Numbered from the stretch's first letter, positions 48,451-60,998 are shown. The stretch: 64,000 nt of DNA from Ehretia macrophylla (GCA_037974665.1 CM075765.1:58628247-58692246); one strand, 5' to 3'. The notes: generated by a model from the letters alone, not told the origin. Made by a program: numbers and translations.

Positions 48451-49303
48451 GTCCGGCTGTCGGGTTGAAACCGGCATGACTATCATAGGCTACCCTAGCT
48501 CGCATGATGGAGGTGTCATATAGGGAGGGGCTAGAGAGGTACCTTAGGTGCGTGAGTAATGGAGAGTTACAAGAAGAACGGTTGAGATCGTGATTGCGTT
48601 TGGAGCTACACCAACTAGAGTATCCTTTATTGATTGGTCATTATTGTTAATGTGCTTATATTGTTATTGATGATTCTTGTGTGTTTATTACTCAAAGGAT
48701 GATTTCCAAGCAGCATAGTAAATACTATTAGAGATCTATCGAATCCTCACTGAGCTTATTTTATATAAGCTCACTCTCAATTATTCCATGCATACAGGTG
48801 TTACCGATTCAGATTACGGGTACGTGCCTCCAGAAGAGGATTATGTGCCATATGTGGACGAGTCCTATATGCCAGAGTCTTGTCCTTCATATCTGATAAT
48901 GTACTTTTGTTATCTTGTATATTAAAACTTGTTGGTTTGTATTTATTTAGAAGTTTATGATATATAAGATGTTGTAGAGATAATGGATTAAAAGTTGCTA
49001 GTTTAGTGGTCTTGTTTTGGAATATGATTAGGCTACTAGATTGGTTATAATCTGTTTTGGGAATGTATATTATATAGTAAATGTATGATGTTGGAACGGT
49101 GCGTATAACCTATGGATGCAATGGTAAAGAATGTTTATTGCATATGGTGGTTGTGTTGTTAATTGTTGAATTATTGTGGAGTTGGATGTATGAGTTTCGA
49201 AGAGGTTGGTTTAGAGTTTCGGTGTCCTAATTACTGTCGTTATACTGCCAAAATTCTGTTGCATCCTAATTGATCGTAGGAGGGGTCGAGTTGGGACGTT
49301 ACA
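48451..49303 (+). repeat. Element A 5' LTR, second part
   Basis: Resumes the LTR at GGCTGTCGGGTTG and ends GGGACGTTACA. It holds a perfect 8-bp hairpin (arms GAGCTTAT and ATAAGCTC, 48752-48772). With the first part the LTR is about 2.47 kb. Confidence 0.88.
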
Positions 49304-49596
49304 TTAAGTGGTATCAAAGCGCATGTTTGGCTATCAGCCGGTGTATCCTCGGAATGTGGGTAGTGGTCTAAGCATAAAAGTATGTATGAAGTGAAAGAAA
49401 AGTGAAATATGTATTAATATGATTATGTGATTAAATGATTATGTGATTTAGTGACTATGTGAATATGTGATCAATTTTTTTATGTGATTGATACTTAAGT
49501 GATTTATGTGTTTTATGGGAGTTATTGTTTATTTGCTAATAATTGTCTATAGCCTGTTTATGTGCTATAACCTGTGCTAACTCTTTGATTAGTAGA
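49304..49596 (+). promoter_or_regulatory. Element A primer site and leader
   Basis: The primer site reads TGGTATCAAAGC (49309-49320), one base off the usual TGGTATCAGAGC. The leader shows CAGCCGGTG, then GTGGGTAGTGG, then repeated TATGTGA words, as in C2. The first ATG that continues into gag is at 49597. Confidence 0.8.
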
Positions 49597-50975
49597 ATGA
49601 CTGGTAGACCAAGAACCAGAGGTAGGCCTGAGGTAGTTGACGAGGCACTGGATAATGTGGCACCGGGCTGAGATAGGGGTGATGACCGTTTTGGTGCGGC
49701 CATGGATAGGATTGCAGAGATTATAGCAGGGCAAGCACAAATACTAGCAGGGCAGGCTGCCCAAGCACAGACGTTACAGACTCAGTTGTTGAACGTTCAG
49801 GGTGGTTACCACAGGCGTGGTATGCTGAAGGAATTCTTGAGGTATTATCCGCCAAGATTTCAGGGAGAGCCAGATGACAGGAAGGCAAAAGCTTGGATTA
49901 ATAAGATAGAGAAGATATTCGAACCTCTAGACTATACTAATGAGAAGAAAGTCACTTATGTCGTTTACTTGTTTGATGATGAGGCAGAGGAATAGTGGCG
50001 CACAGTAAGAGTCGGTTGGGAGGCAAGAGGTACTCTGTATGTTTGGGATACCTTCCTTAGAGCGTTTTGGGCAAACTATGTCCCGAGGATTGCACGGGAA
50101 TGGAGGGAGGCAAAGTTCCTGTCCTTGGTTCAGGGGGATGCTTCAGTGGTTCAATATGAGACCACTTTTACTGGACTATCCCGGTATGCACCGGAGTTTG
50201 TAGCAGATGAGGAGCACAAGACCCGGAGGTTTACGTTGGGTTTGAGGTCGGAGATTCAGGATGCGATGGCCCTGAATCAGTATGATATATTCTCTGAGGC
50301 TTTTGATGCGGCATCCAGACTGGAAAAGAGGAAAGGGGAACAGATCGTACCTAGTCAGCCTAGCAAGAGGCCATTTCAGCCGCAGGGCCAGCAAGGTATG
50401 TATAGACCTTCAGTACAGTAGGGTGGTTATAGGCTTTCGCTGCAGCAGGGTTCTTTCAGACCACAGGGTTAGCAGGGTTACTATCGGCCTCAGTTTCAGC
50501 AAGGGTCTTATTAGGCTCAATTACAGTACAGGCCGACCTAATCTCAGGGTCAATATAGGCCCAGTGTTGTGAGACCTCAGCAGTAGGCTAGTACAACTGC
50601 TTTCTCGGCTTCTGGTTCTTCTAGGGGAAGTGGCAGTGCTTCCAAACCACAGTGTACTTACTGCAAGCAACATGGCCATGTGGAGGCCGACTGCAGGGCG
50701 AAGGCAGGAACGTGTTTGGGTTGCGGCAACAATTAGCATAGGGTGAAAGATTGCCCTAGATATCAGAGGATTGAGGGTCGGGCAGCAACCCAAGGTTATC
50801 AGGGCCGACCTACCGGTGGTGCACCTCAGCAGCAGTGGATTTAGGCTCGGGCCTGCATAGTTGATTTGGAGGAGGCACTTGAGGATACAGCAATTGTGGA
50901 AGGTAACTTCCTTATTCTCAATCAACTTGTTAAAGTGTTGATTGATTTTGGTGCTATGCATTCTTTCATTATATG
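49597..50975 (+). pseudogene. Element A gag and protease start, degenerate
   Basis: In one frame from ATG at 49597. Gag capsid homology includes YYPPRFQGEPDDRKAKAWI (about 49843-49899). A second capsid part (ETTFTGLSRYAPEF) follows, then a Gln-rich linker. Two CCHC zinc knuckles lie at about 50650-50757 (CTYCKQHGHVEADC, and a second one containing a stop). The protease motif then starts (LIDFGAMHSFI, with Phe where Asp-Ser-Gly or Asp-Thr-Gly is usual). Stops occur at about 49669, 49993, 50419 and several more. Most are TAG at positions where the family has Gln. Capsid and nucleocapsid would package element RNA if it were intact. C is inserted at 50976. Confidence 0.88.
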
Positions 50976-53463
50976 TGTGACGCCCGAGATTTAGCCGTGC
51001 ATTTAATTACTGTTGCATCCTTGTTTGCGCATTTCCTTCTGTGCATTATTGACTGCCTTCTTGAGTTACTATTCACTCCATTTTTAAACTGCCTTCTATT
51101 AGTTAATTAGCATTTTTATTAAATCATATTAATTGTAAAACTAGTGAGAAAAATGTGCATTTGAGCTAAAGGCGTTAGGAGAGCTCGTTTAGAAAATGAC
51201 TTTTGTAGTTGAATGAATAGTGTTACGTAACTAACTTAGGTAATTAATTAGCTAGCATATATTTTACCATCTAAGCTCGTTTTAAGCTCAATAAGCGCAT
51301 TATATTAGATCACTTAAGCACCCAAATGACCCCACCTCAACTTAGCCCTTTTATATATCATTTAAACTCTCAAAATGCAAAGAAAAAAAAAATAAAAGCT
51401 GAATAGGAGCAGGAGCAAACCCGACAGCAGCATTAGGAGGAAAGGAGGAGATTTTGCTCACCAATACTTCAATCCAAGCCCTTGCAAGCTAGGTACAAGT
51501 AGTTTAGAGTGTCCTCTAGCCTTCCCCGAGCTTTCACGCGCATTAGGTGAGGGATTTGCACATTTATTTTCCATTTTCTAAATGTTATAACTTTCTTGAT
51601 TTGGTGGATTTGCTAACAAATGGATATGGAATGCTCAAATATGATAATGTATGCTATATACAAGTGCTAGAGAACATATTTGAGCCATCGTTTCGCAATT
51701 TAAACGGTTAGAATCGTTATTTTGATTTTTAGGGTGAATAGTGACGTTTTTCTAGGGTTTTGCGTAATTGCTCGAATTAGCTTGATTTAATGCTTCTAAT
51801 AGATGCCTTAGGTGCTAGTGAAGGTAACCTAATAGCCCCGTGCACTTGCATTGTCCTTAAATCGCTTAAAATGGAAAATAGCCGACTTTAATTTGGGGCT
51901 TTCTGGGTAAATGCGAATCCGGCTGGATTCGGGCTTCAATTCGAGTTTCCTTAGGCTACCTAGGTGCTATAGATGCCTTGATATCCCTTGTTTGAAGCCC
52001 GGACAATGTATGTGTAGTTTGAAGCCATAAGAGGGAATTTGGGACTTTCGGGGCAATCGCGGGCATTTGAATGAGTTTGAGGGTTAAGAGGGTACCTTGA
52101 GGGTTAGTTAGAAGGTTGGGAGAGTTTCTTTTGAAAATGAAATCATTAACCTTGGTTTGGAAGAGAAATAGTTCAAAAAACAAAGGGGTTTAGGTGCAAT
52201 TTAGGTTGTCTCACACTTCTAAACCCATGTCATGACTTCTTGAGTGTTTATAAGTGAGTTTAAGTTGATTTGGAGCTTTTGGTATGATTCTAAACTTATC
52301 TTGCTAATATCTCTTTGTAAAACTGCATTTTTTCTTATATATTTGTTCTATTCTAATTGCATCGAGGTCAACCTACTTTGTTGATCCTCATATGTGTTAA
52401 TGCTTATATTATTGCTATTAACTTGCCATCGTTAAGTGCATTGCATAGTGGTTGCGCAACCATAGTGTCAGGGGCGGATGTGTTGAATATCGGCTGGGCG
52501 GCAGAGGGCTTGCCGGTGGATATTCAAACTCCTTGCCCTATTCCCTCATTCTCCTGGTCCGGAGATTGCCAGGGAATGTTGGGTCGTAGGATTATCGGGG
52601 TACATCCGGAGTACACCCACTGGAGTGTTTGGGGTTATGCCGGCTTATCGTGATCGTGCTCGTGGTTCGTGGATCGTGATTGAAGACCTGTGAAGATTGG
52701 TGTATAGGGGATTGTGTGAAATGTATCCTTTTAAATGTGTGGTTATTTAAGTTATCATTGTTTCTTTAATTGTCTAAGTGATATTGTTGTATAACTGTAT
52801 TATCTGTTGCATTGCACTCCCCGGGACTATATCCCTCACTGGGCAACAGTGGTTGGTCATACTTCGATTTCTGTTTCAGGAGACGCTGAGGGTGATCCCC
52901 AGCTTGTTGAGTTAGTTGAGGAAGAAGAAGTTCAGACTGATCCTCTACCTTAGTTGCCGTGCTTGATAGCTTGAGGTGGTTAATGAATTTGCTGCTATGT
53001 GGAAAGTTCAACTAATTGTTTTATGTACTATTTTGTGGCCTAAGGGCTATGTATATGTTTGTTGTGCAATGTTGAAGGATATTAGATTGTGGTGTAGAAT
53101 TGGAAGCCATTTCTTGTAATAACTTTTATTCTTGTCTTTATTTCCTTGCATGCTTGGGAGTGAATGGTTAATGTAGAATGCATTATCCTTTAAGTTGTTT
53201 TATTGATTTCCTAGAATGTCATGATTATAAAACTATGCTGACAACAAGTTCTCGCATGCTTGTGTGTTTTGGAGCTATTGTGTACCATAAGGCTCGGATG
53301 GCCTTATAGCTTTGTTGTTTAATTAAGAAAAGCTTGTATTATATTGTTGGGACTTTGTTTAAGTGTTTACAGGTTTTTGGAATGTCCACGGTACAGGGGA
53401 GACTCTGTCCGTGTGTCGGGTCCGGACTTAGCCTTTAGTTGGGGGTTGGGTCGGGGCGTGACA
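50976..53463 (+). repeat. Element C 5' LTR
   Basis: TGTGACGCCCGAGATTTAG to GGGGCGTGACA. Candidate TATA box TATATAT is at 51352-51358, after the CCCAAATGACCCCACC box. The CTACTTT loop at 52373-52379 lies between arms GAGGTCAAC and GTTGATCCTC. A GC-rich block with GGGTCGTAGGAT is near 52581. The second hairpin GGGCAAC...GTTGGTC (52841-52858) has one mismatch that the 3' LTR does not have. Confidence 0.93.
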
Positions 53464-53815
53464 TTTAAGTGGTATCAGAGCTATAGATTGCATGAAGCCG
53501 GGTTAAATTTCTCGGTCTGTGGGTAGAGATTTGTTATGTGACTTTGTGAATGTATGAATCCTTGATTTTGATTGACCTAAGTGAAATTTGAATTAGGAAT
53601 GAACATGCTAGCATAGAAAAAGAATATCAAGAGTCTAGAATGTCAAGTATGATCTAGTGATTTATGTGTACTTCAAGAATGTGGAATATCTATTTGAACT
53701 TCTATGTACTTGACTTTATGTGAATCTAATTGGACTTTTCTTTATGTGTTTACTTATAAATTGCATATATACATATATATACCTGTCATAACACTTTGCA
53801 TTCTAGCTATTCGAG
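53464..53815 (+). promoter_or_regulatory. Element C primer site and leader
   Basis: The primer site TGGTATCAGAGC is at 53470-53481, six bases after the LTR. The leader has GAAGCCGGG and TGTGGGTAGAG, then TATGTGA-type words and an AT repeat (about 53766-53782), before the gag ATG at 53816. Confidence 0.88.
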
Positions 53816-56800
53816 ATGGGGCCTCGCCGTCGTGCTGATAATCCGAATGTTGGTGGAGAACCCGAGGGGGTTCATGGGCAAGAAGCTGAGGTGGCCGAAA
53901 ATGCACCGCAGGTTCAAGAACCGAGCATTGCACAGATCTTGGCCACGATGGCCACTGCTATGAACACTATCGCCCAGTTTGTTACACAACAGGGTCAGCC
54001 AGGGGTCATTGGAGGTAATCAGGCTGCGAGAGCCGGAGGTAGTGGTCCTACCGGAGGGAATCTGTATGATCGATTTATACATCATGGGGCCTATACTTTC
54101 TTTGGGGAGCCGGACGATATGAAAGCTGAGATGTGGCTAAGGAAGTTCGAGAGAGTGGCAGCGATACTGGAGTTCCATGATGACAGGAAGCTTCCTTTTG
54201 CTCCTTTCTTTCTCGGGGGTGAGGCTGAAGTTTGGTGGAATCCCCTCAGTGAGAAATGGGGCGCTGAGGGAGTTCCTCATTCGTGGGCCAACTTTGTCCG
54301 AGAATTTTGAGACAAGTATATATCGGTAGTTGCCCGCGAGAGGCGACAAACAGAGTTCATAAACTTGAAGCAGGGAAGTATGACGGTAGATCAATACGAG
54401 GTTACTTTTACCCGGCTTTCCCGTTATGCACCAGCTTTGATTCAGCCGGAGGACATGAAGATCCAGAGGTTCATCCTGGGTTTGAGGAGGGATATTATGC
54501 TGAACTTGTCTTCAAATGATTTTCCCAACTATGCTGCGGTTGTCCGAGCCGCCTCGAGGTATGAGAAACGGAAGGCCGATGTGTTAGCCGAGACCAGTCA
54601 ATCGAGTAAGCGGTTTCAGTCTCAGAGTCAAGGGTACCAGGGGTAGGCTGTATCAGTTGGGCAGAGTTCAAAGCCGAGGCAGACTCAGAGTTATACAGGG
54701 CCTACTCAGACTCAGGCACGACCAGTTCAGAGTCAGACTCAGAGTCAGTTCCGTCCAGCAGTTTCCCATTCGCAGCAGGGTAGTTCAACTACCTCTACTT
54801 ACAGAGCTCCTTCGGGAGGCACTGTTGCAAGACGTCACCAGCAGTGCAGCTTCTGTCAGCGTCAGGGCCACACTGAGGATGTTTGTTGGAAGAAACATAA
54901 CAAGTGTACAGGTTGCGGCAGTGATCAGCACAGGGTTAAAGACTGTCAGAAATTTAAGAACCCTAGGGGTCAGACATCAGCTCAGAACTCTCAGACCAGG
55001 GCCCCAGCTGCAGCACCACCACCACGAGGTCAGGCCCGTGTATTTGCTTTGGATGCTGAGGAGCTTCCAGATACTACCGCTGTGGTAGAAGGTATTTTTC
55101 TTCTTAATGATCAATCAGTTAAGGTTTTAATTGATTCCGGGGCTTCTCATTCTTTTATTACTCCTACTTGTGCACAAAATGCTAAATTGAAACATGATAA
55201 ACTGTTGCATGAGATTGTGGTTTATACTCCTATGGGTCTGAAGTTTGTTACTAGATCTATTTGCAGAGCATGTAGTATACTTATTCAGGGTCGTGTTTTT
55301 CCTGCTGATTTGATTATCCTACCCTTCAATGACTTTGAAATTATATTGGGGATGGACTGGTTAAGTAAATATTATGCCCGGCTTGATCGTAGAAAGAAGA
55401 TTGTGTATCTAGAAATGCCTGACCAGCCTGTACTTAAAATAGTTGGTAGTAGAAAATCTACCGAAACTCCTATTATTTCTTCTATTAGGGCATCTAAATT
55501 ATTGAGCAAGGGTTGTGAGGCTTATCTTGCATATTTGATTAATCAACCTGGGGATCAATTGAAATTGAATGATGTACCTATCGTGAGGGAGTTTTCGGGG
55601 GTCTTTCCTGAGGAATTACCTGGGTTACCGCCTGATAGAGAGATAGAGTTCATGATTGATTTATTTCTGGGGACTTCACCTATCTCTAGGACTCCTTACA
55701 GAATGGCTCCACCTGAGTTGCAGGAATTGAAAGTTCAATTGCAGGGCTTGCTTGAGAAGGGATTCATTCAGCCGAGTTCTTCACCGTGGGGCGCGCCAGT
55801 TCTATTCGTTAAAAAGAAAGACGGATCACTTCGCCTATGCATTGATTATCGGGGTCTTAATCAGGTGACCATCAAAAATAAATATCCTTTGCCTTTAATC
55901 GAAGAGTTATTTGATCAGTTGCAAGGTGCCAGGGTATTCTCTAAATTTGATCTGAGGCAGGGCTATTATCAACTGAGGATTAAGAAAGATGATGTTCCTA
56001 AAACTGCTTTCAGAACTCGATATGGCCATTATGAGTTTGTTGTCTTGCCGTTTGGTCTTACTAATGCTCCCGCCGCATTCATGGACTTAATGCAGAGGGT
56101 ATTCCGTCCTTATCTGGACCAATTTGTGGTCATATTTATTGATGATATCCTCATCTATTCTAAATCTGAGGCGGAACATGAACAGCATCTCAGAATTGTG
56201 TTGCAGACTCTTTAGGAGCATCAGTTATTTGCAAAGTTTAGCAAATGTGAATTCTGGCTTAAGCAAGTTGCTTTTCTTGGCCATATTATCTCGCAGGATG
56301 GTATTTATGTTGATCCAGCAAAGATTGAAGTTGTGTTATCTTGGAAACGACCTGAAATTGTCACGGAGATTCGTAGCTTCCTTGGTTTATCTGGGTATTA
56401 TCGGAGGTTTGTCAAGGATTTCTCTAAGATTGTAGGGCCTTTAACTCAACTTACTCAGAAGAAAACAGTTTTTGACTGTAATGATAAATGCGAGGCCAGC
56501 TTCCAGGAATTGAAGAAGAGATTGACTACAGCTCCTATTCTTGCTTTACCTGAGGGTTATGATAATATGGTGATCTATAGTGATGCTTCAAAGGAAGGTC
56601 TGGATTGTGTATTAATGCAGAATGGCAGGGTTATTGCTTATGCTTCCAGGAAACTGAAGCCTTATGAACTCAACTATCCGACTCATGATCTTGAGCTTGC
56701 AGCTATCATTCTTGCATTAAAGAAATGGCGTCTTATCTCTGGGGCAACAAGTTTGAAATCTTTACAGATCATAAGAGCTTGAAATATCTATTTTCGCATA

Positions 56801-58655
56801 AAGAGTTGAACATGAGGCAGAGGCGTTGGCTAGCATTACTTGAGGACTATAACTGCACTATTAACTATCTTCCAGGTAAGGCCAATATTGTTGCTGATGC
56901 TTTGAGCTTAAAGGCTACTGTTGCTAGCTTGATTATCAAGAATTGGGAATTCATGGAAGAATTGTGCTTATGGAAGCCTAGTACTTCAAATTCTGTTATT
57001 CAATTTGCAAGTTTGCATATTCAATCTCTGTTATTATCCAGGATTCGGGAAGCTCAACAGGCTGATCTTCAATTATTGAAAGTCTTAGAGAATTCTAAAG
57101 GGGGAGAGTCGGATTTCAAACTGCACGACGATGGTATTCTCAAATTCAAAAGTAGAATCTGTATTCCGAATTATCCAACTCTGAAGAAGGATATTTGTGT
57201 TGAGGCACACAGTTCTAGATATACTATCCATCCAGGCAGTACCAAAATGTATAGAGATTTGAAGCAGAATTTCTGGTGGAATAATATGAAGAGAGAAATT
57301 GCTGACTATGTTGCCGATGTCTTACTTGTCAGAAAGTTAAAGCAGAACATCAGAGACCTGCAGGGTTGTTGCAGCCTTTGGCTATTCCTGTTTGGAAATG
57401 GGATCATATTACTATGGATTTCGTATCAGATTTACCGAGGTCTTCGAAGGGTAATGACTCAGTTTGGGTTATTGTGGATAGACTGACCAAGACATCTCAC
57501 TTTATTGCTAAAAAGAAGTCTGATTCTCTTGACAAGCTGGTTGAGTTGTATATTGAGAATGTTGTCCGACTTCATGGAATTCCAAAGAGTATCGTGTCAG
57601 ATAGAGATCCCAGATTCACATCTCAGTTCTGGCAGAAGATTCAGAAAGCTTTGGGCACGAATTTGAATTTCAGTACAGCTTATCATCCTCAGACAGATGG
57701 TCAATCCGAGAGAACTATCTTAATCCTCGAGGATATGTTACGGGCTTGCATTCTAGACTTCGGCAAGAGTTGGGAGAAGTATTTGCCACTCGCAGAGTTC
57801 GCCTATAACAATAGTTATCAAGCTACTATTGGTATGGCACATTATGAGGCACTGTATGGGCGTAAATGTCGGTCTCCTCTCTACTGGGATGATGTTGGTG
57901 AGATGAAGACTATCGACCCTACTCTCTTACCTGAAATGAAGAAAATGATTGATCATGTGCAGCTTATCAAAAAAAGAATGCTTATAGCACAGAGCCGGCA
58001 AAAGAGTTATGCAGATAGATGCCGTCGTGATCTGAAATTTGCTGTGGGGGATCGAGTATTTCTGAAAATTTCTCCTCGCAAGGGTTTGATTCGGCATGGT
58101 AAAGGAGGTAAACTCAGTCCTCGATATGTGGGGCCATTTGAGATAACTAAAACTGTTGGTGATTTGGCTTACCGTCTAGCTTTACCTTCCAGTTTGGGCA
58201 GAATTCATGACGTATTCCATGTTTCCATGCTTCGGAAGTATCAGCCAGATCCTTCTCACATACTTGAGCCGGAACCGCTAGAGATCAGTGAAACTTTGAC
58301 CTACACAGAGAAACCTCTTCGAATTGTTGATCAGAAAGTTTAGGAGCTGAGGACTAAAAGCATTCCGATGGTTAAAGTTCTGTGGGATCATCACGGAGTA
58401 GAGGATGTGACATGGGAAAGAGAGGATCAGATGCGGGAATGGTATCCAGAGTTATTCGCCGAATCATGTAAGAATTGCGTGGACGCAATTAGTTTAAGGG
58501 GGAGAGGATGTGATGCTCGAGATTTAGCCGTGCATTTAATTACTGTTGCATCCTTGTTTGTGCATTTCCTTTTGTGCATTATTGACTGCCTTCTTGAGTT
58601 ACTATTCACTCCAGTTTTAAACTGCCTTCTAATAGTTAATCAGCATTTTTATTAA
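53816..58655 (+). pseudogene. Element C gag-pol polyprotein, disrupted
   Basis: The ATG at 53816 follows GAG and opens MGPRRRADNPN. Gag capsid follows (EPDDMKAEMWLRKFERV, about 54110-54160; SRYAPALI about 54416). Two CCHC knuckles are at 54845-54886 ([14 protein letters not shown]) and 54905-54946 ([14 protein letters not shown]). Protease has DSGASHSFI near 55133. RT runs about 55690-56330, with [26 protein letters not shown] and catalytic FIDD at 56135-56146. RNase H ([20 protein letters not shown]) lies about 56570-56900. Integrase has an HHCC finger about 57210-57340 and a DDE core (MDFVSDLPR; SDRDPRF; QTDGQSERT). The chromodomain-like tail is about 58360-58460. Breaks: stops at 54308, 54644, 56213 and 58341, and one-base deletions near 56731 and 57316. 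After the last stop the frame stays open through the polypurine tract into the 3' LTR, to 58653-58655. Confidence 0.92.
58473..58508 (+). promoter_or_regulatory. Inverted repeat plus polypurine tract of element C
   Basis: A perfect 8-bp inverted repeat, AATTGCGT-GG-ACGCAATT (58473-58490), is followed by AGTTTAAGGGGGAGAGGA, whose purine run ends at the 3' LTR start (58509). The purine run is the expected plus-strand primer. The inverted repeat also occurs beside the tract in C2 and in both B-type elements. Confidence 0.88.
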
Positions 58656-60998
58656 ATCATATTAATTGTAAAAGTAGTCGGAAAAATGTGGATTTGAGCT
58701 AAAGACGTGAGGAGGGCTCGTTTAGAAAATGACTTTTGTAGTTGAATGAATAGTGTTACGTAACTAACTTAGGTAATTAATTAGCTAGCATATATTTTAC
58801 CATCTAAGCTCGTTTTAAGCTCAATAAGCACATTATATTAGATCACTTAAGCACCCAAATGACCCCACCTCAACTTAGCCCTTTTATATATCATTTAAAC
58901 TCTCAAAATTCAAAAGAAAAAAAAATAAAAGTTGAATAGGAGCAGGAGCAAACCCAACAGCAGCATTAGGAGGAAAGGAGGAGATTTTGCTCACCAATAC
59001 TTCAATCCAAGCCCTTGCAAGCTAGGTACAAGTAGTTTAGAGTGTCCTCTAGCCTTCCCCGAGCTTTCACGCGCATTAGGTGAGGGATTTGCACATTTAT
59101 TTTCCATTTTCTAAATGTTATAACTTTCTTGATTTGGTGGATTTGCTAACAAATGGATATGGAATGCTCAAATATGATAATGTATGCTATATACAAGTGC
59201 TAGAGAACATATTTGAGCCATCGTTTCGCAATTTAAACGGTTAGAATCGTTAGTTTGATTTTTAGGGTGAATAGTGACGTTTTTCTAGGGTTTTGCGTAA
59301 TTGCTTGAATTAGCTTGATGTAATGCTTCTAATAGATGCCTTAGGTGCTAGTGAAGGTAACCTAATAGCCCCGTGCACTTGCATTGTCCTTAAATCGCTT
59401 AAAATGGAAAATAGCCGACTTTAATTCGGGGCTTTCGGGGTTAATGCGAATCCGGGTGGATTCAGGCTTCAATTCTAGTATCCTTACGCTACCTAGGTGC
59501 TATAGATGCCTTGATATCCCTTGTTTGAAGCCCGGACAATGTATGTGTAGTTTGAAGCCATAAGAGGGAATTTGGGGCTTTCGGGGTAATCGTGGGCATT
59601 TGAATGAGTTTGAGGGTTAAGAGGGTACCTTGAGGGTTAGTTAGAAGGTTGGGAGAGTTTCCTTTGAAAATGGAATCATTAACCTTGGTTTGGAAGAGAA
59701 ATAGTTCAAAAAACAAAGGGGTTTAGGTGCAATTTAGGTTGTCTCACAGTTCTAAACCCATGTCATGACTTCTTGAGTGTTTATAACTGATTTTAAGTTG
59801 TTTTGGAGCTTTTGGTATCATTCTAAACTTATCTTGCTAATGTCTCTTTGTAAAACTGCATATTTGCTTATATAATTGTTCTATTCTAATTGCATCGAGG
59901 TTAACCTACTTTGTTGATCCCCATATGTGTTAATGCTTATATTAATGCTATTAACTTCCCATCCTTAAGTGCATTGCATAGTGGTTGCGCAACCATAGTG
60001 TCAGGGGCGGATGTGTTGAATATCGGCTGGGCGGCAGAGGGCTTGCCGGTGGATATTCAAACTCCGTGCCCTATTCCCTCATTCACCTGGTCCGGAGATT
60101 TCCAGGGGATGTTGGGTCGTAGGATTATCGGGGTACATCCGGAGTACACCCACTGGAGTGTTTGGGGATTATGCCGGCTTATCGTGATCGTGCTCGTGGT
60201 TCGTGGATTGTGATTGAAGACCAGTGAAGATTGATGTATAGGGGATTGAGTGAAATGTATCCTTTTAAATGTGTGGTTATTTAAGTTATCATTGTGTCTT
60301 TAATTGTCTAAATGATATTGTTGTATAACTGTATTATCTATTGCATTGCACGCCCCGGGACTATATCCCTCACTGGGCAACAGTGGTTGCTCATACCTCG
60401 ATATCTGTTTCAGGAGACGCTGAGGGTGATCCCCAGCTTGTTGAGTTAGTTGAGGAAGAAGAAGTTCAGACTGATCCTCTACCTTAGTTGCCGTGCTTGA
60501 TAGCTTGAGGTGGTTAATGAATTTGCTGCTATGTGGAAAGTTCAACTAATTGTTTTATGTACTATTTTGTGGCCTAAGGGCTATGTATATGTTTGTTGTG
60601 CAAAGTTGAAGGATATTAGATTGTGGTGTAGAATTGGAAGCCATGTCTTGTAATAACTTTTATTCTTGTCTTTATTTCCTTGCATGCTTGGGAGTGAATG
60701 GTTAATGTAGAATGCCTTATCCTTTAAGTTGTTTTATTGACTTCCTAGAATGTCATGATTATAAAACTATGCTGACAACAAGTTCTCGCATGCTTGTGTG
60801 TTTTGGAGCTATTGTGTACCATAAGGCTCGGATGGCCTTATAGCTTTGTCGTTTAATTAAGAAAAGCTTGTATTGTATTGTTGGGACTTTGTTTAAGTGT
60901 TTACTGGTTTTTGGAATGTCCACGGTACAGGGGAGACTCTGTCCGTGTGTCAGGTCCGGACTTAACCTTTAGCTTGGGGGTTGGGTCGGGGCGTGACA
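58509..60998 (+). repeat. Element C 3' LTR
   Basis: Starts TGTGATGCTCGAG (the 5' copy has TGTGACGCCCGAG: two C-to-T changes) and ends GGGGCGTGACA. It is close to the 5' LTR throughout. Loop CTACTTT is at 59906-59912 and hairpin GGGCAAC/GTTGCTC at 60375-60392. Confidence 0.93.

Larger units (their letters stand above)
50976..60998 (+). mobile_element. Element C: near-complete Ty3/gypsy chromovirus-type retrotransposon
   Basis: 10.0 kb, with LTRs of 2488 bp (50976-53463) and 2490 bp (58509-60998), Met-tRNA primer site, single-frame gag-pol and polypurine tract. Domain order protease-RT-RNase H-integrase defines Ty3/gypsy. The C-terminal tail with VKVLW and WERED suggests a chromodomain-like end, as in Tekay/Del chromoviruses. 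The clade is inferred, not tested. It splits element A inside its protease codons. Flanks are atatg (50971-50975) and atgct (60999-61003), so no exact 5-bp duplication is visible. The coding frame has four stops and two single-base deletions, so this copy is inactive. Confidence 0.93.
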
